NCBI GenBank assembly: GCA_003165275.1
Contig: PLSW01000012.1
Coordinates: forward strand, 1-39,828
DNA from: Caulobacteraceae bacterium
GTDB lineage: Bacteria; Pseudomonadota; Alphaproteobacteria; Caulobacterales; Caulobacteraceae
Direction of reading: 5' to 3'
DNA: 39,828 nt
The notes under the pieces were generated by a model. That model was not told where the DNA came from. It saw only the letters and a program-made list of their open reading frames with translations, and ran no database searches. This document shows positions 33,563 through 39,828 of this stretch, one piece after another (position 1 is the stretch's first letter; each line of letters opens with the position of its first letter). The position numbers and the translations under genes are program-made.

Positions 33563-34341
33563 GCGACCTCGCCTGTCTTTACGTCGGCGAAACGACCCAT
33601 CATCGCTTCGCGCCCCGGCCGCACCGCTTCCGCTACAGGGTGTTCCAGCTGCTGATCGACATCGACCGGCCGGCGCAGGCGCTCAAGGGCCTGTGGACCA
33701 TCCGGCTCGGCCGCTTCGGCCTCTTCAGCTTCACCCCCAAGGACCACGGCGACCGCGACAGTAAATCCTTGCGTCCGTGGGTGCAGGCTAGGCTGCGAGA
33801 GGCGGGGGTCGCCGCCACGGCCTCGGGCATTCGCCTGCTGGCGTTTCCGCGGGTGCTGGGCTTCGTTTTCAACCCGATCTCGGTCTTCTTCATCCACGCC
33901 GCCGATGGGCGGCTGGAAGCGGTGATCTACGAGGTCAACAACACCTTCGGCCAGACCCACGCCTATGTGGTCCCCGCCCGGGGGTGCGCCGTCGAGCGGC
34001 ACGAGGCGGACAAAGCCCTCTATGTCTCGCCCTTCTACCGGGTAGATGGCGGCTACCGGTTCCGGCTGACGCCGCCGGGAGAGACCCTCGACCTGACGAT
34101 CCAGAAGCACGTGGCCGGCCGTCCCGACTTCCTGGCCACCCTCGACCTGCGCCGCCGGCCGCTCACGGACGCGACCCTCGCCGGCCTTTTCGTCGGCATG
34201 CCGCTGATGACCCTGGGGGTGGTCGCGGCCATCCACTGGGAGGCGCTGAAGCTATGGATCAAGGGCGCGCCTTTCGGGGCCCGGCCGCCGGGGCCCAAGG
34301 CCGGAACGAGCGTCGGACGTGCAATCACCCCTGGTTCGTGA
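33559..34341 (+). CDS. DUF1365 family protein
   Basis: A 260-residue protein with the DUF1365 signatures CLYVGETTHHRFAPRPHRFRY, LLAFPRVLGFVFNPISVFFIH and YEVNNTFGQTHAYV, the PFYRVDGGYRF strand, and a C-terminal hydrophobic stretch (GLFVGMPLMTLGVVAAIHWEALKLW) that may anchor it to the membrane. The biochemical role is not established; the constant companions (COG2907 oxidoreductase and cfa) point to lipid modification. The start ATG overlaps the preceding stop by ATGA, and the methyltransferase gene follows after about 40 bases. Confidence 0.93.
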   Translation: MSDLACLYVGETTHHRFAPRPHRFRYRVFQLLIDIDRPAQALKGLWTIRLGRFGLFSFTPKDHGDRDSKSLRPWVQARLREAGVAATASGIRLLAFPRVLGFVFNPISVFFIHAADGRLEAVIYEVNNTFGQTHAYVVPARGCAVERHEADKALYVSPFYRVDGGYRFRLTPPGETLDLTIQKHVAGRPDFLATLDLRRRPLTDATLAGLFVGMPLMTLGVVAAIHWEALKLWIKGAPFGARPPGPKAGTSVGRAITPGS

Positions 34342-34380
34342 CATGCTCAGCTTGTTCGAATGACTGGAATGGAGGCGCCC

Positions 34381-35622
34381 ATGAGCGACCTGGTCCACTC
34401 GACGACGACGAAAACGGCCTGGATGACGTTGCCGGACATCCGGCGCGCCCCGGCGGTCTTCCGCTCCGCCCTCAGGATCGCCGCCAGCAACTGGATGTTC
34501 GGGGGGATCACCTTCGTCCTGCCGTCCGGCCGGGAGATCGCCATCCGGGGCAGCGAGCCGGGGCCGGAGGCCAGAGTCGCCATCCACGACTACCGCTGCA
34601 TGCGCCGGGTGATGGCCGGCGGCGCCGTCGGTTTCGCCGAGGGCTACATGGCCGGCGAATGGGACACCCCCGACCTGACGGCGGTGCTGGAATCGGCCAG
34701 CCTGAACTTCGACCGGCTGCAGCAACTGGCCAAGGGCAATCCCCTGGTCCGCATCGCCAACTTCGTCGGCCACCTGTTGCACAACAACAGCCGCGAGGGC
34801 TCCCGTCGCAACATCCACGCCCACTACGACCTCGGCAACGCCTTCTACTGCCGCTGGCTGGACCGGACGATGACCTACTCGTCGGCCCACTATGAATACG
34901 CCGGCCAGCCCCTGGCCCAGGCGCAGCGCAACAAATACGCCACCCTCGCCCAGACCATGGGGTTGCAGGCGGGTCAGAGCGTGCTGGAGATCGGCTGCGG
35001 CTGGGGCGGCTTCGCCGAATTCGCCGCCGCCGAAGTGGGCGCCAAGGTCACCGGCATCACCATCAGCCGCGAACAGTACGACTTCGCCCGCAGGCGCATG
35101 TTCGACCAGGGCTTGGCCGAGAAGGCCGATATCCAGCTGATCGACTATCGCGACGTGCCTGGCCGGTTCGACCGGGTCGCCTCCATCGAGATGTTCGAGG
35201 CGGTGGGCGAGCGCTATTGGCCGACCTATTTCCAGAAGATTCACGACGTGCTGGTCCCCGGCGGCCGCGCCGGCCTGCAGATCATCACCATCCGCGACGA
35301 GTTCTTCGACGACTACCGCTCCCGCGCCGACTTCATCCAGAAGTACGTCTTCCCCGGCGGCATGCTCGGCAGCGAGCGGCGCCTGAAGGAGGAGACCGAC
35401 CGGGCGGGCCTCGCCTGGGGCGAGATCGTCCGCTTCGGTCAGCACTATGCCGACACCCTGCAGGAGTGGGGCAAGGCCTTCGAAGCGGCCTGGGCGGATA
35501 TCCGCCCCCTGGGCTTCGACGAGCGGTTCCGTCGGCTGTGGCGGTTCTACCTGAGCTACTGCGAAGCCGGCTTCCGCACCGAACGCACCAACGTGATCCA
35601 GCTGGGCCTCTCACGGACCTAG
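34381..35622 (+). CDS. Cyclopropane-fatty-acyl-phospholipid synthase family methyltransferase
   Basis: A 413-residue SAM-dependent enzyme that adds a methylene or methyl group to double bonds in phospholipid acyl chains. The N-terminal lipid-binding part (about 1-125) is followed by HYDLGNAFYCRWLDRTMTYSSAHY and SAM motif I VLEIGCGWGGFAEFAA, GITISREQYDFA, SIEMFEAVGERYW and the C-terminal active-site segment WRFYLSYCEAGFRT. I chose the ATG at 34381 because GGAGG stands 5 bases before it; the track start at 34360 is upstream of that site. It is third in the operon with COG2907 and DUF1365 proteins. The product could be a cyclopropane or, by analogy with UfaM-type enzymes, a methylated precursor of a furan fatty acid. 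Confidence 0.93.
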   Translation: MSDLVHSTTTKTAWMTLPDIRRAPAVFRSALRIAASNWMFGGITFVLPSGREIAIRGSEPGPEARVAIHDYRCMRRVMAGGAVGFAEGYMAGEWDTPDLTAVLESASLNFDRLQQLAKGNPLVRIANFVGHLLHNNSREGSRRNIHAHYDLGNAFYCRWLDRTMTYSSAHYEYAGQPLAQAQRNKYATLAQTMGLQAGQSVLEIGCGWGGFAEFAAAEVGAKVTGITISREQYDFARRRMFDQGLAEKADIQLIDYRDVPGRFDRVASIEMFEAVGERYWPTYFQKIHDVLVPGGRAGLQIITIRDEFFDDYRSRADFIQKYVFPGGMLGSERRLKEETDRAGLAWGEIVRFGQHYADTLQEWGKAFEAAWADIRPLGFDERFRRLWRFYLSYCEAGFRTERTNVIQLGLSRT

Positions 35623-35734
35623 GCGCCGACCCTCGCCGCCAGGAAATCTGCGGACGTCCTCAGCGCCGACACGCTTGCCCCCGCCCCAGGATTGCGCCTA
35701 GCGTTCGCCCCCGTTCCTAGCGAGCCCGTCACCC

Positions 35735-36733
35735 ATGAAAGTTGCAGCCAGCGTTGTGGACGCCATCGGCGACACGCCGTTGATCCGTCTCAATCGCGCC
35801 AGCGCGGCCACCGGCTGCGAGATCTGGGGCAAGGCGGAATTCATGAATCCCGGCCAGTCGGTGAAGGACCGCGCCGCCCTCTTCATCATCCGCGACGCCG
35901 AGCGCCGGGGGACCTTGCGGCCCGGCGGCCTGATCGTCGAGGGCACCGCCGGCAACACCGGCATCGGCCTGGCCATGGTCGCCAGCGCCCTGGGCTATCG
36001 CACCGCGATCGTGATCCCGCGCAATCAGAGCCAGGAAAAGAAGGACGCCCTTCGCCTCCTCGGCGCCGAGCTGGTCGAGGTGGACCCGGCGCCCTATTCG
36101 AACCCGGACAACTACGTCCACGTCTCCCGGCGCCTCGCCGAGGCGCGCAACGCCAGTGAACCCAGCGGAGCCGTCTGGGCCAACCAGTTCGACAACATCG
36201 CCAACCGCAAGGCCCACTACGAGACGACAGCGCCGGAGATCTGGGCGCAGACCGAAGGCCGGATCGACGGCTTCATCTGCGCCATCGGGTCAGGCGGCAC
36301 CCTTGCGGGCGTGGCCATGAAGCTGCGCGAACTGAAGCCCGAGGTGACTATCGGCCTCGCCGACCCGCCCGGAGCGTCGCTTTACAGCTACTACACCGCC
36401 GGCGAGCTCAAAGCCGAGGGAACCTCGATCACCGAGGGCATCGGCCAGGGCCGGATTACCGCCAACATCGAGGGGCTGATCATCGACCGGCCCTATCTGA
36501 TCCCCGACGCCGAGACGGTCGCGCAGGTTTTTGACCTGACGCAACACGAGGGCCTGTGTCTTGGTGGATCGTCCGGCATCAACGTCGCCGGGGCCATCCG
36601 CCTCGCCCGCGACCTGGGACCTGGCAAAACCATCGTGACCGTGCTTTGCGACAATGGCTCACGTTACCAGAGCAAGCTCTTCAACCCAGACTTCCTCCAG
36701 GCCCACGGCCTGCCGACCCCCTCTTGGCTTTGA
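35735..36733 (+). CDS. cysK: Cysteine synthase A-like PLP enzyme
   Basis: A 332-residue fold-type II PLP enzyme expected to make cysteine from O-acetylserine and sulfide. The Schiff-base lysine is Lys44 in NPGQSVKDRAA. The substrate loop reads EGTAGNTGIGLA; many CysK proteins have TSGNTG. The phosphate loop is AIGSGGTLAGVA, and GLCLGGSSGINVAGA is near the end. Because of the TAGNTG variant and the long C-terminus, another beta-replacement specificity (for example cystathionine beta-synthase-like) cannot be excluded. It is followed after 19 bases by sseA and then metC, so the three form a sulfur amino-acid operon. Confidence 0.87.
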   Translation: MKVAASVVDAIGDTPLIRLNRASAATGCEIWGKAEFMNPGQSVKDRAALFIIRDAERRGTLRPGGLIVEGTAGNTGIGLAMVASALGYRTAIVIPRNQSQEKKDALRLLGAELVEVDPAPYSNPDNYVHVSRRLAEARNASEPSGAVWANQFDNIANRKAHYETTAPEIWAQTEGRIDGFICAIGSGGTLAGVAMKLRELKPEVTIGLADPPGASLYSYYTAGELKAEGTSITEGIGQGRITANIEGLIIDRPYLIPDAETVAQVFDLTQHEGLCLGGSSGINVAGAIRLARDLGPGKTIVTVLCDNGSRYQSKLFNPDFLQAHGLPTPSWL

Positions 36734-36752
36734 ATCCCGGACTGCGAAATCC

Positions 36753-37601
36753 ATGACCGATGATCCGACGATCTCCACCGACTGGCTGGCCGCCCACCTG
36801 GACGACCCCGACCTCGAGATTGTGGACGCCACCTGGTATATGCCGGGCTCCGGCCATGACGCCCGGGCCGAGCACGCCGAGCGACACATTCCCGGCGCGG
36901 TCTATTTCGACATCGACGAGATCGTCGACCATTCCAGCCCCCTGCCGCACATGATGCCCGAGCCGGCGGATTTCGCGGTGCACGCGCGACGGCTGGGCGT
37001 CGAGCCGAACTCCACCGTGGTGGTCTATGATTCCGCGGGCCTCTTCTCCGCGCCCCGGGTCTGGTGGGCGTTCCGGATGATGGGCCATGACAAGACCTTC
37101 GTCCTCGACGGCGGTTTGCCGAAATGGATCGCCGAGGCTCACCCCCTGGAGGCCGGCTGGCCGCTCAAGCCGCACGGCGAGTTCAAGGCCCACCCCAATC
37201 CCGCCCTGGTCGCCGACCTCTCGCAGGTGATGAGCGCCCTCACCGACGGCGGCGCCCAGCTGCTGGACGCCCGCTCCGGCCCCCGGTTCCGCGGCGAGGA
37301 GCCCGAGCCCCGCGCGGGCCTGCGGTCCGGCCACATGCCCGGGGCGCGAAACCTGCCCTGGACCGCGATCATCGGTCCCGACGGCGCCCTCCTGCCCAAG
37401 GCCGAGCTCGAGGCCGCGTTCAAGGCCGCGGGGATCGACCTGGAACGGCCCATCGTCACCACCTGCGGCTCCGGCGTCTCCGCCGCCATCCTCGCCCTGG
37501 GTCTCGCCCGGCTTGGCCATTGGAAAACGCCGGTCTACGACGGCTCGTGGGCGGAGTGGGGCGGCCACGCCGAGACCCCGGTCGCCGTCGGCGCGGCCTG
37601 A
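36753..37601 (+). CDS. sseA: 3-mercaptopyruvate sulfurtransferase
   Basis: A 282-residue two-domain rhodanese. The first, inactive domain spans about 1-140 (VDATWYMPGSGHDARAEHAE, HIPGAVYFDID). The second carries the catalytic Cys238 in CGSGVSA, the loop form specific to mercaptopyruvate enzymes rather than thiosulfate rhodaneses (which have CRxGxx). SGHMPGARNLPW is the domain-2 signature. It moves sulfur from 3-mercaptopyruvate, a cysteine breakdown product, to thiols or cyanide. The ATG at 36753 is the family start; the longer track ORF extends into cysK. It sits between cysK and metC. Confidence 0.94.
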   Translation: MTDDPTISTDWLAAHLDDPDLEIVDATWYMPGSGHDARAEHAERHIPGAVYFDIDEIVDHSSPLPHMMPEPADFAVHARRLGVEPNSTVVVYDSAGLFSAPRVWWAFRMMGHDKTFVLDGGLPKWIAEAHPLEAGWPLKPHGEFKAHPNPALVADLSQVMSALTDGGAQLLDARSGPRFRGEEPEPRAGLRSGHMPGARNLPWTAIIGPDGALLPKAELEAAFKAAGIDLERPIVTTCGSGVSAAILALGLARLGHWKTPVYDGSWAEWGGHAETPVAVGAA

Positions 37602-37619
37602 CCTGGGTCCGCGCCGCCG

Positions 37620-38798
37620 ATGTCGTCTCGCAAGGACCTGAGTGAGCCCACCCGCCTGATCCACGATCACCCCGCCAGCCGGCCGCTGGAGCGCACGGTC
37701 GGACCGCCGATCCAGCGCGGATCGACGGTGCTGATGGGCAAGGCGTCCGACCTCTACGATCATGGCCAGGTCACCTACGGCCGGGGCGGTCTGGCGGCCC
37801 ATCGCGCCCTCGCCGACGCCCTGGCTGAGATGGAGGGCGCCCACGCCTGCCAGCTCTACCCCTCGGGCCTCGCGGCGGTCACCGGAGCGTTGATCTCGGT
37901 GCTCAAGGCCGGCGACGAGATTCTGGTCGGCGACAACGTCTATGGCCCAACCCGCCGATTCTGCGACCAGGTGCTGACCCGCATGGGCATGACCGTGCGG
38001 TATTTTCCACCGCGGGAGAGCGCCGAATCGATCCTGGCCATGGCCGGCGACCGCCTGCGGGCGGTGCTGATGGAATCCCCCGGCTCGCTGACCTTCGAGT
38101 TCTGCGACGTCCCGGCGATCTGCCGCCTCGCCGCCGCCCGCGGCGTCCTGACCCTGATGGACAACACCTGGGGCGCGGGGCTGCTGTTCAAGCCCCTGGA
38201 GCACGGGGTCGACATCAGCATCCAGGCCCTGACCAAGTACGTCTGCGGCCATTCCGACGTCTTCCTGGGCTCGGCCTGCGCCCGCGATCCGACCCTGGCC
38301 GAGCAGCTGGAGGACGCCATGTGGCACTTCGGCTGGTCGGTCTCCCCCGACGACGCCTACCAGGGCCTGCGCGGCCTGCGCACCCTGCCGGTGCGGATGG
38401 AGCGGCACGGCGAGACCGCCCTCGAAGTCGCCCGCTGGCTTGAGGACCAGCCCCAGGTTCACCGGGTGCTGCACCCCGCCCTCTCCCGCTCCCCGGATCA
38501 TGCGATCTGGCGGCGGGACTACACCGGGGCCTGCGGCCTCTTCGGGGTGGTCCTGCAGCCGGCGCCCGCCCGCGCCGTGGACGCCCTGCTGGACGCCCTA
38601 TCCCTGTTCGGCCTGGGCTTTTCCTGGGGCGGATTCGAGAGCCTGGCGACCACTTGTGGTCCGCAACTGCACCAGCGCCACTACCCCCCGCACTTCAACG
38701 GACCGGTCCTTCGCCTGCATGTGGGTCTGGAGACGCAAGCGGACCTGATTGCCGATCTCCAGCGGGGCTTAGCGGCGTTCGACGCCGCGCGGGGCTGA
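37620..38798 (+). CDS. metC: Cystathionine beta-lyase
   Basis: A 392-residue Cys/Met-metabolism PLP enzyme. Visible elements are YGRGGLAAHRALADALAEMEG, YPSGLAAVTGALISVL, the DNTWGAG segment holding the PLP Asp, and the Schiff-base lysine Lys206 in ALTKYVCGHSD. FSWGGFESLA near the C-terminus is the form seen in MetC rather than MetB or MetZ. It cleaves cystathionine (or cystine) to homocysteine, pyruvate and ammonia. It follows sseA by 18 bases and closes the sulfur cluster. The toxin-antitoxin promoter begins 10 bases after its stop. Confidence 0.93.
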   Translation: MSSRKDLSEPTRLIHDHPASRPLERTVGPPIQRGSTVLMGKASDLYDHGQVTYGRGGLAAHRALADALAEMEGAHACQLYPSGLAAVTGALISVLKAGDEILVGDNVYGPTRRFCDQVLTRMGMTVRYFPPRESAESILAMAGDRLRAVLMESPGSLTFEFCDVPAICRLAAARGVLTLMDNTWGAGLLFKPLEHGVDISIQALTKYVCGHSDVFLGSACARDPTLAEQLEDAMWHFGWSVSPDDAYQGLRGLRTLPVRMERHGETALEVARWLEDQPQVHRVLHPALSRSPDHAIWRRDYTGACGLFGVVLQPAPARAVDALLDALSLFGLGFSWGGFESLATTCGPQLHQRHYPPHFNGPVLRLHVGLETQADLIADLQRGLAAFDAARG

Positions 38799-38807
38799 CC
38801 AATCGTC

Positions 38808-38847
38808 TTGTTGGTCGCCGCATGGTCATCTATATATGACCGGTCAT
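38808..38847 (+). promoter_or_regulatory. Toxin-antitoxin promoter with overlapping operator
   Basis: -35 TTGTTG (38808-38813), 17-base spacer, -10 TATATA (38831-38836). Across the -10 region lie GGTCAT (38824-38829), ATGACC (38836-38841) and GGTCAT (38842-38847), which form a GGTCAT-N6-ATGACC dyad and the perfect 12-base palindrome ATGACCGGTCAT; a further GGTGACC follows at 38853-38859. This layout is what is expected for autorepression by a Phd/YefM-PIN complex. Confidence 0.65.
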
Positions 38848-38861
38848 TTTAAGGTGACCCT

Positions 38862-39134
38862 ATGCAGCACAGCCAGTCCTTTACGGCCACGGAGTTCAAG
38901 GCCAAGTGCCTGGACATCCTCGACAGACTGGCGGCGCGCAAACTGACGCGGGTGACGATCACCAAGCGTGGCAAGGTGGTCGCCGTCCTCTCTCCGCCGG
39001 ACGACGCGGAGACGTCCATTCGCCAACTGCACGGCTTTATGCGGGGCTCCGTCATCGCCCCCATGGACTTTGATTTCACCTCGCCCGTCTTGGACGAGCC
39101 CCTGTCCGCGGACTACGGCTCGCTTCACGAATGA
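38862..39134 (+). CDS. Type II antitoxin, Phd/YefM family
   Basis: A 90-residue protein with an N-terminal Phd/YefM DNA-binding fold (SFTATEFKAKCLDILDRLA, then RVTITKRGKVVAVLSPP) and a C-terminal tail (PMDFDFTSPVLDEPLSADYG) that is probably unfolded until it binds and covers the PIN toxin's active site. AAGG lies 7 bases before the ATG. The stop overlaps the toxin start (ATGA at 39131-39134), the usual coupling that keeps antitoxin in excess. It is expected to repress its own promoter through the dyads upstream. Confidence 0.9.
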   Translation: MQHSQSFTATEFKAKCLDILDRLAARKLTRVTITKRGKVVAVLSPPDDAETSIRQLHGFMRGSVIAPMDFDFTSPVLDEPLSADYGSLHE

Positions 39135-39577
39135 GCGGGATCGCGCCGGCGACCGCGTCCACGGCGGTCCTGTTGGATACCTGCGCCCTGATCTGGCTCG
39201 CGAATGGCGATCCGCTCCATGACGACGGCGATGAAAAGATCATCCGCGCCGCACTCGGCGAAGGCGTCTTCGTCTCGCCGATCTCCGCCTGGGAAATCGG
39301 CATGTTGAGCCGCCCCAAGCCGGGCCGCGTCATCGCCTTTCTCCCCGATCCCGCGACCTGGTTCGCCCGCTTCAGCGCCGGGCCTGGAATCAGGACCGCG
39401 GCCTTCACGGCCGAGATCGCGATCGCGGCGTCGCAGCTTCCCGAGCCCTTGCATGGCGATCCCGCCGACCGTCTGCTGATCGCCACGGCGCGCAGCCTGA
39501 CCCTTCCCATCGTCACCCGGGACGCAAAGATCTTGGCCTACGCGGCGGCCGGCCACGTCTCGGCGATACCCTGCTGA
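39131..39577 (+). CDS. Type II toxin, PIN domain (VapC-like) ribonuclease
   Basis: A 148-residue PIN-domain protein expected to cleave a specific RNA (often a tRNA anticodon loop or rRNA in the VapC family) with Mg2+. The acidic residues are in place: Asp16 (LLDTCALIWLANG), Glu in SPISAWEIGML, Asp in HGDPADRLLIATA and Asp in IVTRDAKIL. The family is close to the PIN toxins partnered with Phd-type antitoxins. It overlaps the antitoxin gene by 4 bases and ends 30 bases from the 3' end of a convergent tRNA-Arg gene. The reading frame is intact, so the system may be functional. Confidence 0.92.
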   Translation: MSGIAPATASTAVLLDTCALIWLANGDPLHDDGDEKIIRAALGEGVFVSPISAWEIGMLSRPKPGRVIAFLPDPATWFARFSAGPGIRTAAFTAEIAIAASQLPEPLHGDPADRLLIATARSLTLPIVTRDAKILAYAAAGHVSAIPC

Positions 39578-39606
39578 CATCGCGTGGCTTCCCCCGGGCA
39601 CCCCGG

Positions 39607-39680
39607 CGCGCCCTGCTGGATTCGAACCAGCAACCGCTCGCTTAGAAGGCGAGTGCTCTATCCGGTTGAGCTAAGGGCGC
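39607..39680 (-). tRNA. tRNA-Arg (anticodon TCT)
   Basis: A 74-base cloverleaf on the minus strand: acceptor GCGCCCT/AGGGCGC, D arm GCTC...GAGC, anticodon stem CTCGC/GCGAG with loop CTTCTAA (anticodon TCT, codon AGA), T arm GCTGG-TTCGAAT-CCAGC, discriminator G. CCA is not encoded (CCG follows). Sequence closely resembles E. coli argU. Confidence 0.96.
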
Positions 39681-39690
39681 CGGGCCGGGA

Positions 39691-39828
39691 TCAGTGGGTC
39701 CAGGGGACTTTACGCCCAAAGGCGAAGTTGTCGGCATAGGCCTTGATCACCCGCTTGACCGTCTTCGGTTCGATCAGCCGGAAGGCGATGCCGTGGGCCT
39801 GGGCGTAGGCGATGGCCTCTTCCTTGGT
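39691..39828 (-). CDS. ETC complex I subunit (NDUFS4-like), partial C-terminus
   Basis: A minus-strand frame enters from the right edge and stops at TGA (39691-39693), giving the last 45 residues; the start is outside the window and the ORF track misses it. The text TKEEAIAYAQAHGIAFRLIE, then AYADNFAFGRKVPWTH, matches the end of the NDUFS4/AQDQ family, an accessory subunit of NADH:ubiquinone oxidoreductase found in alphaproteobacteria and mitochondria. It is followed 10 bases downstream by the tRNA-Arg gene on the same strand. Confidence 0.87.
   Translation of the reverse strand, partial: TKEEAIAYAQAHGIAFRLIEPKTVKRVIKAYADNFAFGRKVPWTH

Noticed and set aside
35780-35794. TTGA-N6-TCAA (FNR-like) match
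   Set aside because: It is inside cysK, encoding the conserved PLIRLN segment, so it is best explained by coding sequence.
39581-39606. Attachment-site duplication of the tRNA 3' end
   Set aside because: Looked for the CCAGCAGGGCGC-type tRNA end near 38.8 kb and found no second copy.
1-39828. CRISPR array, insertion sequence, prophage or secretion cluster
   Set aside because: No regularly spaced repeats, transposase, integrase or phage structural proteins were seen in any frame.

Overview
The window is high-GC DNA from an alphaproteobacterium, most likely a member of the Caulobacteraceae (Caulobacter or Phenylobacterium type). Three things point there: a PopA-like pseudo-GGDEF protein with an intact c-di-GMP I-site at 17.0-18.3 kb, a lipoprotein that looks like the CC0125/CC1285 family at the left edge, and an NDUFS4-type complex I accessory subunit at the right edge. 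Species cannot be read from the sequence alone. It looks like chromosomal DNA, with two accessory-looking patches: the A/T-richer first 1.3 kb, and a toxin-antitoxin pair beside a tRNA gene near the right end.

Layout. 0-1.6 kb: a partial lipoprotein, an unknown secreted protein, a divergent small XRE-type regulator with palindromes in its promoter, then a cluster of short hairpins. 1.6-9.8 kb: an acyl-CoA dehydrogenase, two uncharacterised cytosolic proteins, an exported methyltransferase-fold protein, a large inverted repeat, a type I Baeyer-Villiger-like monooxygenase, and a translationally coupled threonine-synthase-like/asparaginase pair. 9.9-16.8 kb: a c-type cytochrome, an MprF-like flippase-domain protein, the three-domain NHEJ ligase LigD (no Ku in the window), a TusA-like protein, a YihY/BrkB membrane protein and an alpha-methylacyl-CoA racemase. 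17-25 kb: popA, a CcdC-like membrane protein, sdhE-mfd on the minus strand and divergent recG, a DNA-repair neighbourhood typical of alphaproteobacteria.

25-32.1 kb is an envelope-sugar block on the minus strand. It reads kdsA, hldE, hldD (Kdo and heptose synthesis for LPS inner core), then an FAD monooxygenase and a DUF3089 alpha/beta-hydrolase-like membrane protein. Junctions are ATGA overlaps or a few bases. A GT10 (fucosyltransferase-type) gene follows. 32.2-35.6 kb is the COG2907 FAD oxidoreductase - DUF1365 - cyclopropane synthase-type methyltransferase operon, preceded by a sequence resembling an RpoE/ChrR (singlet-oxygen) promoter. 35.7-38.8 kb is a sulfur amino-acid cluster (cysK-like, sseA, metC). 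38.8-39.6 kb is a Phd/YefM-PIN toxin-antitoxin operon with its own promoter/operator, followed by tRNA-Arg(TCT) and the 3' end of an NDUFS4-like gene, both on the minus strand.

The leads I consider best: (1) the coupling of an LPS-sugar operon to a flavin monooxygenase and a DUF3089 protein whose catalytic serine is replaced by glutamate; (2) FNR/FixK-type palindromes sharing a 12-base core upstream of the monooxygenase and the acyl-CoA dehydrogenase; (3) the RpoE-like promoter on the lipid-modification operon; and (4) the coupled threonine-synthase-like/asparaginase pair. No CRISPR array, insertion sequence or prophage was seen.
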